Made by a program: the position numbers and the translations under genes. From positions 90,303,851 through 90,367,850 of the forward strand of contig NC_060256.1 of assembly GCF_921293095.1 (NCBI RefSeq): 64,000 nt of DNA, written 5' to 3'. The notes under the pieces are model-generated. The model ran no database searches. It was not told where the DNA came from and worked only from the letters and a program-made list of their open reading frames with translations. Below, one piece after another: positions 55,470 through 64,000 of the stretch; the stretch's first letter is position 1, and the number at the start of each line of letters is the position of its first letter. The DNA is from Ischnura elegans. Its lineage: Eukaryota; Arthropoda; Insecta; Odonata; Coenagrionidae.

Positions 55470-57390
55470 TGGCAGTCGTAAGCTTATATCGTTGAATTTG
55501 ATCTGTGCCAAGTGCTTCTCTGTGGCTCTCTCTCTCCCCTATTCATATTACAGACGATGACGCATTTATTATGAATATATCATGAGCGTCAAGTCTTTCA
55601 GCATCTGTGAGGAGGATCTCAGGGAATTCTCTTGTCTCCGTCACTAGTTTTCAATGGGATTGAATTTGGCCTCGTTAAATTTCAATTTTTTTTAGCGGAG
55701 TTAACATCTGCCAATCACGTAATTAGCTTTAATATAATGGCGCCACATTCTATCTGACAGAGCATTGTTCATGTGCGATGTTGACGTGGAAATGTTCGCG
55801 CTAGGATCCATTGGCTTGGTATTAACAAAAATTAAATTGAAGCAGTACTTTCCACGCGGCTGAATTATAAGGTGGGTGTTAATGTTGGGCAGACACATCA
55901 CCAGATATTTTCGAATGCTCTGGATAAGTTTTCCTTGTTTTTTATACCTTTTATTACTGATGTATATCTCTAAAATCTTCCGAAAATGGAAATAGCACGT
56001 GCAAAGCTGGATTTTTTACTAAATCAATTTTAAATTCATGGCGTTAGGTACTAGTAGGACTTGAAAGTATTTTTTCATCGAGCCTTTTTCCGTCTGTACT
56101 TCAGTTAAGCGTATCTTTTGCATTTTATATCTACTTACAGACACATATACTTTGAGTTTATGCTTATCGTTCGCTCATCCTTTTTTTCGGTGACGCTGCA
56201 TGGACGTGGCATCTCTAAAGGTAGTTTCATGAATTTCGTACACTCTTAATTATTTTAAAATGTCCTAATATTTATTTGGTGGCGAATTTGTTGTGTGCCC
56301 TTTTTCATGTTAAAAAAGATATTTGAAAGTCATGAAAAGATATTTGAAGTCATGAAATATTTCAGTATAATTATTATTTATTTTTCATTTTACTCCAGCA
56401 AAATGACTTTAATGCCCCCTATTGCCCAAGATGCTCAATCATATAAACTTTTCGAGATGTATACATAATTCATGAGTATTCGGATCCATAAAATGTGTGC
56501 AAGTTTGTAGGACTCAATTCTTTGATTTTTAAATGATAGAGCCCTTAGCTTAGTTTTTTCCTATTCTTCTCCTTCTTATATTTGTTGAATTTTCCAGCTT
56601 ATATTAGTTAAAATTTCAGATACTTTTTTGAGATCTAAATTTTCAGTTTTTTCACTGTGTAACTCATTATTAACATATTTACCGTATAACTCGGGACTCC
56701 TTTTTCTCGTTCCGACCCAACTCAGGTCACTCGTAGATAAGATATAATCCTGATAATAACTTTGTACCGTATTGTACGCATCATCTTCCAAATCCCTTGG
56801 ATTATTTGATATGAAACCCTCTCTATAATTCTTGTCGGAGAGAAATGTGAGTATTGCCGATGATATGCTTCATTTTGTCCATCCTTTGCTCTGATGATTG
56901 ATATTAGCTTTCATAATAGTCCATGGTTGTTCTCGCGCATTGTATTCCACAATGGATTGTTCATTTAGACGTAAAATCACAATTTGTTTACTGGATTCGG
57001 TTGACAAAAGGAAAAGAATGAAGTTGTGATAAATAGAACCCTTCCTCATGCAACCTTTCTCTCAAAAAATTGTGTATACTTTGTAACTCATTCATTATGT
57101 TTTATTTTACATATAACACGACTTTAGCTTTCACTCAGTAGGTTTTTGGAGGTTTTTCACGCCCCCTTCTTGTGTGGGCGTTTTCCTGCAGTGGGTTTTT
57201 TTCGCTAAAGGAAACTAAACCCTTATCCTCATGTTTTTTTTCCCACAAACAGAAATCTTTTTTCCACAAAATTTTCACATAAAGTTGTTCATATTTTCGA
57301 TATTTCACAAATATTGTATATTGTATATCCTTTGTATTGTAAACGTTTGTCTACTATTTTTTAATATGTTTGCATTGGCGCTATCGAGGG
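55470..57390. other. AT-rich stretch with no recognised feature
   Basis: No supported gene or matched repeat. At 57,395-57,440 a GAAG-aggagg-CTTC hairpin precedes TTAGTCGAAACATCGCCCG, a faint echo of the PLE ends. Confidence 0.45.
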
Positions 57391-57759
57391 GTTAGGAGGA
57401 AGAGGAGGCTTCTTAGTCGAAACATCGCCCGAATAGAGGCATTTTTTATTATTATTAATAATTAAAAATAAAAGTAAAACGGGAAAGCTGCCGCCTAATT
57501 CAAAGAGTTTCTGAGGACGCGACATCAGGGCTCATATTCATTTACTCATTCCAAGAAAACCAATAGTTGAAGGTAGGAATTGCTTACAAGAGTGTAAATT
57601 GCCACGAACCGTATCAATGAAAATGCACGAGGCCGAAGAATAGGTGAGAAGCGGTGACCCGCTCGTCAAGAAGATTGATCACAGGCTTGCCCGGCGTATA
57701 GAATCGTGGAAGATTACTCGGGCATTCCACCAGGTCAGGTTCTCCAACGCCATCTCGGC

Positions 57760-57795
57760 CGACGTTTCGATGGACGAGTTGTCCACCGTCATCAG
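57760..57795 (-). ncRNA. Hammerhead-ribozyme-like core, near consensus
   Basis: The minus strand has CTGATGA (57,795-57,789), CGG, stem TGGAC/GTCCA around a 5-nt loop, TC, then GAAA (57,768-57,765) and CGTC. Both core boxes are intact and helix II is 5 bp. Confidence 0.6.
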
Positions 57796-57799
57796 GGCA

Positions 57800-57990
57800 T
57801 AAGAAAATAAAGGCCTTGTTTAAGTATACCGGGACTAGCCACGGTGATAACTTTTACGGAGTCACCCGCAATGCACAAATTGTGCGAAAACTCAAAAAAA
57901 ACCTACAGAGGAAAAATCATTCGCCTCGACCGGGATTCGAACCCGGATCCTTCGATTTCCGGCCGAGTGCTTTAGCCAGAATGACGCCTC
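57800..57990 (-). mobile_element. tRNA-derived SINE (family 2)
   Basis: The minus strand has CTGGCTAAAGCACTCGGCCG, then GGATCCGGGTTCGAATCCCG (B box) and GTCGAGGCGAATGATTTTTC, with a body extending to about 57,800. The tRNA-like part is well kept. Not related to family 1. Confidence 0.72.
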
Positions 57991-58016
57991 GGTAGCTTAA
58001 CTGGCTAAAGCACTTA
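57986..58016 (+). mobile_element. SINE family 2 head fragment in opposite orientation
   Basis: GCCTCGGTAGCTTAACTGGC then TAAAGCACTT on the plus strand matches the 5' end of the same tRNA-like head (A box), followed by unrelated AT-rich DNA. It meets the minus-strand copy head to head. Confidence 0.7.
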
Positions 58017-58190
58017 AATTATATTATTGTAAAAAAACTATATCGTAACCTTTATTTATGTAATATTGTATATCATTGTGTTTTATATTGTTCTCATGTA
58101 TTCTTCCATATCCCTAATAATAGTTTAAGATAAACTGAAACGTTAGCTTAAACTTTTTACATCGCATACATTTGACCTATACTCCGAGAA

Positions 58191-58355
58191 CTATTTTACC
58201 ATGATGTCAAGAAAGGGAATCCTTTGGTTTTTCTCCGTCTCCAGGGTGAATTCGATGTTCGGATGTTGACCATTCATGTGAGCAAGGAAGAGCTTCAAAG
58301 CATTGGCTCCATGGGGCCGTATGATGAAAGTATCGTATACGTAACGGAAGAAACA
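58191..58355 (-). pseudogene. PLE reverse transcriptase fragment around the catalytic motif
   Basis: The minus strand reads CFFRYVYDTFIIRPHGANAL, KLFLAHMNGQHPNIEFTLET and EKNQRIPFLDIMVK, then a stop. PLE RTs have RYVDDTF here, followed by (N/H)xxIxFTxE and LxFLDxxV, and the order and spacing match. The first Asp of the YVDD pair is Tyr, so it could not be active. Only about 55 codons of a roughly 500-codon RT remain. Confidence 0.85.
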
Positions 58356-58363
58356 CTCATTTC

Positions 58364-58396
58364 CTCACGACGGTGACAACTCGTTCATCGAAACGT
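58364..58396 (+). ncRNA. Hammerhead-like core in the inverted PLE arm (degraded)
   Basis: CTCACGA stands in place of CUGANGA; the helix II region GTGAC-aactc-GTTCAT pairs poorly. CGAAACGTC is kept at 58,389-58,397. It is the decayed partner of the 57,760 core. Confidence 0.35.
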
Positions 58397-58479
58397 CATC
58401 CGAGATGGAGTCGGTGAACCTGACCCGGTGGAAATCCCGAGTAACCTTCCACGCTCGTCAAGAGTTCGTGACGTCATCC

Positions 58480-59225
58480 ACTAATCTGCGAAAAGGTTAA
58501 GAACGTCGATTTTTCGTCGCGAATATTTTGAGAAGTAGACGACGAATCGAGAAACATTCGGGCCCTTTAGTGTTTCAAACAATAACGGGCAAAAGTGAAA
58601 AATTGGCATTCAATCCCATTGCTACATGAATTCCATTGATATGCATAATACATTCTTTTTTAAGGCTTGAGTGGCCATTGTTAATGTCGTGCAGTGTCTT
58701 TTTTGCGTGGTGACATGGTAGTTGTCGTAGCCAGTGGTTGTTGTTGATGTCTGCTTAACCCTTTTGTTCCCTGCGTATTGTTGTATTGTCTGCATACCTG
58801 CTTTGTGCGTGAGATTCCAGCTCCATTCAAGGGAATATGAAAACAAAAGGCTGGTGCAAAATATAATATGAGTCCTTTGTGGATACAATAGCATTCTAAT
58901 GAAAGCGAGAGAATTGCCATTTCAGGGCTAAGTAATCGTTTGAGTCCCACTTTACGAGGTACCTACCTATTCAGAATGGATTACTTCCTTTCACCCTCTC
59001 CTAGGAATTGCTTTAACTGGGAGGAAACCTCTCTAATTTTCACTCAAAGAAACATTAAAAAAAACTAGAAATTGTTTTTAGGATTCGTCTTGTGGTACTC
59101 AGTCATAGTAGTGGAACATCCTTGTAATTTTCCGTAGGGACTTCATTTACTCCGGTACCGATACAACTAGTTCTCATGACGGTGATAGGAACTGTATTGA
59201 AACAAATCGTTGACTGGGATATTCC
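58480..59225. other. Stretch with no recognised feature
   Basis: Overlapping minus-strand open frames at 58,622-58,950 show no known motif. Confidence 0.45.
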
Positions 59226-59227
59226 CA

Positions 59228-59815
59228 GTCTGCTTTATGAACATGGAGAATTAGATGGACGTTTATTAAATACACCACCAATTATTTCATGAAATACGCC
59301 TTCAAATTAATATCCCTTTTTGGTTTGTAGCTAAAATTTCAAATTTCCCGCGAGTTTGGATAGTTCGACTGCCATTTATTTTTGATATGTCAATTTTGTC
59401 ATGTCTCATGTATGATGCAATTTTCTGCTGTATTCACTGTTTAAATTACCTGTGGAAAACGCTAAGGTTATTCGTGTTTTTTTTCCGGTGATCTCGGCTC
59501 ATCTTTTATTGCTTGTTCGTGAAGTTTTAGGCAAAAACAATACTTAAGCGATGCTCCAACCTCCATATTCACCAGACATTTCCCTTTTTCAAAAAAATAA
59601 AGCGATTTTTAGAAGGGCCGTCGTTTTACAAGCATAGTTGGTATTAAAGGAAATCGCTGAAAAAGCTAAGGCTATTCCAAAGATCGAATTTGAGAAGTGT
59701 TAGTAGGATTGAATGAAGCCCAAGCAAAATTGCTTGATGTAAAATGTATAGTATTTTGAAGGCGACAGCGTTAACTTTGGCGAATATATAAATATTTAAA
59801 AAAAGAAAATAAAAT
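59228..59815 (+). pseudogene. Mariner-type transposase relic (copy 2)
   Basis: It has LQPPYSPDI near 59,555, a small deletion, FQKNKAIFRRAVV, EIAEKAKAIPKIEFEKC and finally EGDSVNFGEYINI before a stop. The (F)EGDxxNF end is the usual mariner C-terminus, which copy 1 lacks. Upstream, 59,228-59,545 is shared with copy 1 but does not read as transposase, so both descend from one already deleted element. Confidence 0.75.
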
Positions 59816-59870
59816 GTCCGCTATTTTTTGAACACATCTCGTTTGCATTTACCTTCCTCATTTATATATA

Positions 59871-60268
59871 CAGGGTGTCCCATTTATCTTGACCACCCGA
59901 AATAACTTTACTTCATTTGTTCACTGTCAACGACAGCAAGTGGAGTAGTTCCAATAACCTCGTACCTGCACTGGGCGCTAGAGAGTCCGTCATTTTTCAT
60001 AACACTGTGTTTATGAGTAATGGTCCCCTGTGCTACATTTTTGAATGAATCTTTAGCATAGGAAATGGATTGCCTAATAAAAATTATAGGGTGCCATTTA
60101 AAAAAGATATACCGCTGTTCGTATCTTTGTAAATAACAAAGCTACAAGGAAGGCAATCATGCTGATTAATATCTACCTGACGGCTAATGAACATTTGCTT
60201 GACACATTTTTGAATTTGCATCTGGACAAAAAGTTTTTTCGGGTGGTCAAGATGAATGGGACACCCTG
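59871..60268 (+). mobile_element. TA-flanked MITE with long terminal inverted repeats (copy 2)
   Basis: Ends CAGGGTGTCCCATTTATCTT and (minus) CAGGGTGTCCCATTCATCTT, flanked by TA at 59,869-59,870 and 60,269-60,270. Compared with copy 1 it has lost the inner part of the left arm and kept that of the right arm. Confidence 0.85.
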
Positions 60269-60274
60269 TATATG

Positions 60275-60870
60275 TAAAATAGGTCTTGAATTAGCGTCTT
60301 TGCTATTACTTTATACCCATATAATGTTTCTTTGACCCATACATTTCTTTTCAGTCTTCCTCATTGGAAAACTTTTGTCCGGCTGCCATTGCATAGCGAT
60401 AATAACGAAGTCGGAGCATCATGGCGTTAAGTCTTCCCCGATTGTGTGAGCTTTTTTCCTGGTATTGATGAATATTAATCTTCTCATCTGCTGGATTTCC
60501 GTTTCTGGATGCTTTTCCTCTTTTCTGACAAATCCCGCTCACTAGACTGAAGAGGTGCCCTACTGAATTACGTTTCGAAATGAGTCAACTTGTGAATCAT
60601 TTGCAAATATCGAGAATAAATAGTGCGCTCTCATTTCATCCCTGCACCACATACTTAAAAGAAAATGGTTTTAAATGCGCGGCAGTTTGAAACGTAAATC
60701 AAGCCTAAACAGAGTATAGGTGTAAAATACTTTTTTAGGGAATAAACTAACAGCACAGATTCTAACTCGATCCCCATTTCTTGGTAGGCATTTTAATAAA
60801 ATCCAATCACCCCTTTCCCCTCCAATCACCCGACCACAGAGTATATATCCCGGCAAATTCTTTTATGTGT
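60275..60870. other. Stretch with no recognised feature
   Basis: No motif-bearing open frame. Confidence 0.45.
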
Positions 60871-60879
60871 ATCACTAGT

Positions 60880-60913
60880 CTTGAAAATGGTACAGTGTAA
60901 CCGAAACTAGTCG
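60880..60913 (+). ncRNA. Possible hammerhead-like core, degraded PLE end
   Basis: CTTGAAAA, then GGT-acagtgta-ACC pairing, CGAAACTAGTCGGCAATAAA. Layout resembles the other pLTR cores, but the first box is altered and no PLE coding sequence is nearby. Confidence 0.35.
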
Positions 60914-60919
60914 GCAATA

Positions 60920-63900
60920 AAGTGTGTGTTTTGTAGAAAAGCAAAGTAATTTCATTCCAACCATTTTAATAAAAATAAAGGAAAAAATAAAGACTTAGGT
61001 AAATGCAAAATGATGCAAAGGAATACTAATTAGAAGGCATATTTCGCGAAAAGCTTCCTTTGAGGAAGATCGGAAAAGATATGTAGATCAAGGAAACTTA
61101 ATAATAGTAGGTATTATCAGCAGCTACCTCAAGTACTCTCTAGAGCTGGGTATATTCATGCGAATGAAGACACGCGAATAAGAAAGTGCGAATGGAATAC
61201 ACATTTGAAAGCATGTTTAGCGAAAGAATTAGCGATGTGTTCACAAATCGGGAGGGTCTGAGGCTCCTTCTATGTAATCTCATTGCTTGAGACGGTCATG
61301 TGTTGGTTATTGCAAGTGGTCGTATCACAGACTGAAACAAGGTTTAAGAAAATAGCGAAGCATCCGTGTGAGGTCGGATGCGGGAACTTCATCGTGTAGC
61401 ATTTTGTACGTCCACCTATATGAATAGAATGTAACGTGACCAAGTGGCCTTCGGTATCGACCCTCGGGAAGTGGGTTGGAATATAGTCGCGGCAACATGT
61501 GGAGATACGAGGAGTGGGAGGTGTATTTGCTTCTAAAAAGAGAACAGCGAAGGGATAATTTTGCGCCGGGGTGGACGCTGGCTGTCGAGAACAGAGGTCA
61601 CATTCCTTTCACGGCTTTATTTTCACTTTCTCTTATTCAGAAGGCAGGCTCGCGACTATATGGTTCAAAACGAATTCATTTCGCGTGTGACATTTAAAAA
61701 AAACTGTTTTGCCATCACAGAAACTTTCCATCGAGGTCGCAAAGAAAAAATAGGTTACAGAAAATGTGAAAGTATTAGTTTCTGGTGAAGTTTTATTATT
61801 ACTGTGTATAAAGGCCGTATGACTCCGTAATTCTACATTATGTATTTCACCGACCATGGTTTCAACTTGGCACTTGATCATCTGGAACATACACAGGTAA
61901 TAACACAAAGCTATGCACTAGTGTATACAAGTACGCATATCGCATAACCTTGCGCTTGTAATTTAGTTAGATTCGTAATTAGATGTTCTACGTGGACACA
62001 AGGGTCAATGAAATAAATTATATGGAATTGCAAAGGTATAGCTATAAAGATATATATAGATAGCTATAAAGGCATAGCTATGTATTTACAAAATAGGAAA
62101 GTAATTAAATCCCTATGCTAGACAGTTAACACTTTTTACGGCTATTTGAGCCGACAGCTGGGACATTTTTATGTGGCTATCGTGATTTGACTTCGATTAC
62201 GGAATCCATTTGTTAATTATTCGAAAAGCATTATAACAAGCGGAGGCTTTATTTTTACAATGATTACTAAGGTATGAGTAACTATGTATCAGTTTTTTGT
62301 CGTACGTATAAGTAAATTCTAGCGCTAATCTCGCATTTTCCAATGCTTGCAGAATTTTTGATGTAGGAGTTTGCATAGAAATGTTTATATCTGATTGCAA
62401 TTTCCTGAAAGTTAAGAATGAAAGCTTTTATTTTGTGGCAGTATTTCCTTGAGGTACAAAAAGAAGAATATCTTTTGAAAATGATATATCCGTCGTTACT
62501 GGAACCTACCTTCTTAAACGATGCACAATTTAATGCATAATTCCTAATGCATAATTATTATCCTCGATATATTTCCTTGATTTTGACGCATGCCTTCCTA
62601 GGTTGGTCGAAAAACTTTTTTAAGTTGCGAGTGAGGATAAATTTTTCCCATAGCTTCATTTGAAAATTAGCAGCAGAATCAAAATCGGGATGATGGTGCA
62701 TAATTTTAACTTTTAGAATCGTTTTTGAGAATTTCGGCTGTATTTAACCGAAAATTGCCTAATAGCGGTAACCTAAATGTTCTCTGGTTTTGATGGGATA
62801 CATTGCGGTTGTCAGTTATCAAGACAACCTTTAACGATGAATATTACCGTTTCGAACGACATTCTTGGATATGAATAGGCTAAAAATTGTTAATTTCTGA
62901 AACCCTAACCTCATCTCTACCACAATACTCCTATGCTTGAGAAAAATATCCTTACGACATAGTCAGAATTAGTCACCAATCGCGTTCGTTATTTGTGTGT
63001 GTTTTCCAAAGAATCGCGTCTTTAATAGGATGGATGCCCTTTCAGGCAGTGAAATTGGAAATATTATTGTATTTCATGATATCATTAACTTCTAAACAGG
63101 TATTGCCATCCGTATCAGTTGTTGCTTGTCAAAGAATATAGATGGCTATGATAAGCTAGTGCATGAGCCCCTAAAGATTCTGTCAATGATACCCCAAATG
63201 GATTTTTCCGGTCAAGTAAGCCGTATCAATTTCACTTAGGTGGGCTGAAGAAGAATGTCTGATTGAATGGGCGTCGGCGAATGTAAGATTAGGCCGTCTT
63301 CCTATCTACTGGTGTGAAGACTATCAATGAAGATTTATTTAAGCTAATAAAATGTGAAAATTTGGTATTTTCACGGTGTATTGCATTTTTTAAGGAAGGA
63401 ATGTGATGAACGACATTTGCATTACATATCATCACCGATTTCGTCGTAGGTAGTATAAAAAGATAATAAATGTTCTCAAAGTGCTCACGTAACCAAAATA
63501 TACAGAACATGTATTTTTCCAATTTTTCTATAGCATAATATTTAGGACAGGTTTGTGCCGTAAGAGACGATGATCCAGTGCCGTGACAAAGGTCGAATTC
63601 AACTCATATTTTCTAAAAATGCCGTTCTCAATAGAACGACTTATATTCCGATACATCTAGTCCTAAAGTAATTTTGTAATGAGGGGAAATATATCGGCTT
63701 TAAGTGATGTATTTTAATATCTATCAAATGATGAGGTTTTAATTAGTGTAAAAGAGTAAAAAATAATAAGATTTGCAGATATGATTTTCTTACGGGGTAA
63801 AAACTGCTTCTCTTAGACTGTGAATTAAAAATCATTCTATTTCAGCCTAATTGTATGGCTTATGTAAGCATCTCTTCACGCTTAATAGGGTCTAGATATC

Positions 63901-64000
63901 TCATTTTATAGAATCAAACATCATCTTTTGCATTGCTGTTGCCCTGGGCGAATTGCCTCCTTTAGGTGAGCGGTATCCATGGAGATGTAATGATGTGTTC
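60920..64000. other. AT-rich stretch to the window end, no recognised feature
   Basis: No supported gene. At 62,034-62,085 a short AGCTATAAAG-type motif is repeated. Open frames such as 61,476-61,788 lack motifs. Confidence 0.5.

Larger units (their letters stand above)
57705..58465 (-). mobile_element. Penelope-like element with inverted pLTR arms and RT fragment
   Basis: About 95 bp at 57,705-57,800 recur as reverse complement at 58,366-58,463 (GACAACTCGT(C/T)CATCGAAACG, GAACCTGACC(T/C)GGTGGAA). Between them are two SINE heads and a minus-strand RT piece. Inverted terminal segments around RT sequence indicate a PLE, strongly deleted. Confidence 0.8.

Noticed and set aside
57900..57990. A functional tRNA gene on the minus strand
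   Set aside because: Good B box, but no acceptor-stem pairing and a SINE body attached.
58622..58950. Two overlapping minus-strand open frames of about 90 codons
   Set aside because: Low-complexity Gln/Thr-rich reading, no motif and no support from context.
1..64000. LTR retrotransposon, endogenous virus or CRISPR array
   Set aside because: No long direct repeats with gag-pol, no viral structural or polymerase genes, and no regularly spaced repeats were seen. All RT sequences fit LINE or Penelope-like elements.

Overview
This is eukaryotic DNA from a large, AT-rich, repeat-dense genome, most likely an arthropod and probably an insect. The reasons are spliced-gene architecture (a CpG-rich promoter and a signal-peptide first exon ending in a GTGAGT donor), long stretches with no coding signal, and a typical arthropod mobile-element load: CR1/L2-like and RTE/jockey-like LINEs, Penelope-like elements (PLEs), tRNA-derived SINEs, Helitron, piggyBac, mariner, pogo/Tigger and several MITE families. 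The species cannot be named from the sequence alone.

Layout. 0-5 kb: LINE 3' ends, PLE ends and a SINE-like piece. 5-8.9 kb: mostly featureless, with one GC-rich island. 8.9-12.9 kb: a TA-flanked MITE family (one copy inserted inside another, plus an inverted copy) and a decayed Helitron whose tail holds that inverted copy. 13.7-15.1 kb: a pogo/Tigger-like element, SINEs and a further MITE. 15.7-20.7 kb: LINE remnants around a nearly complete LINE (16.63-20.24 kb) with an SGNH-esterase ORF1 tail and a 3.1-kb ORF2 (APE endonuclease plus reverse transcriptase) broken by one 30-bp insertion carrying two stops. 21.9-23.2 kb: a LINE apparently interrupted by another LINE. 24.6-25.25 kb: the only convincing host-gene feature, a CpG island and a 26-codon first exon. 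If that gene runs far enough, the rest of the window is its first intron.

25-64 kb (putative intron or intergenic): a 222-bp TTAA-flanked MITE, tandem SINEs, a complete but dead piggyBac (31.9-34.2 kb) between 187-bp inverted arms, a PLE GIY-YIG endonuclease relic (34.6-35.0 kb), a pogo-like element (38.3-38.9 kb) beside an old duplication, a same-orientation family of repeats (43.8-53.1 kb), two mariner relics, two copies of a TA-flanked MITE, a hAT-like MITE with repeated internal motifs, and a PLE with inverted terminal segments around an RT fragment (57.7-58.5 kb).

The most interesting theme is that nine separate places, most of them tied to PLE terminal segments (pLTRs), show a hammerhead-ribozyme-like core: CUGANGA or a variant, a hairpin, then GAAA or a variant. 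Some are near consensus (43,350-43,383 minus; 57,760-57,795 minus; 34,470-34,506 minus) and others are degraded. Hammerhead motifs in PLE pLTRs are known as a class; what stands out is the density and the graded decay series in one window. No complete host gene, rRNA, functional tRNA gene, CRISPR array or viral genome was recognised.
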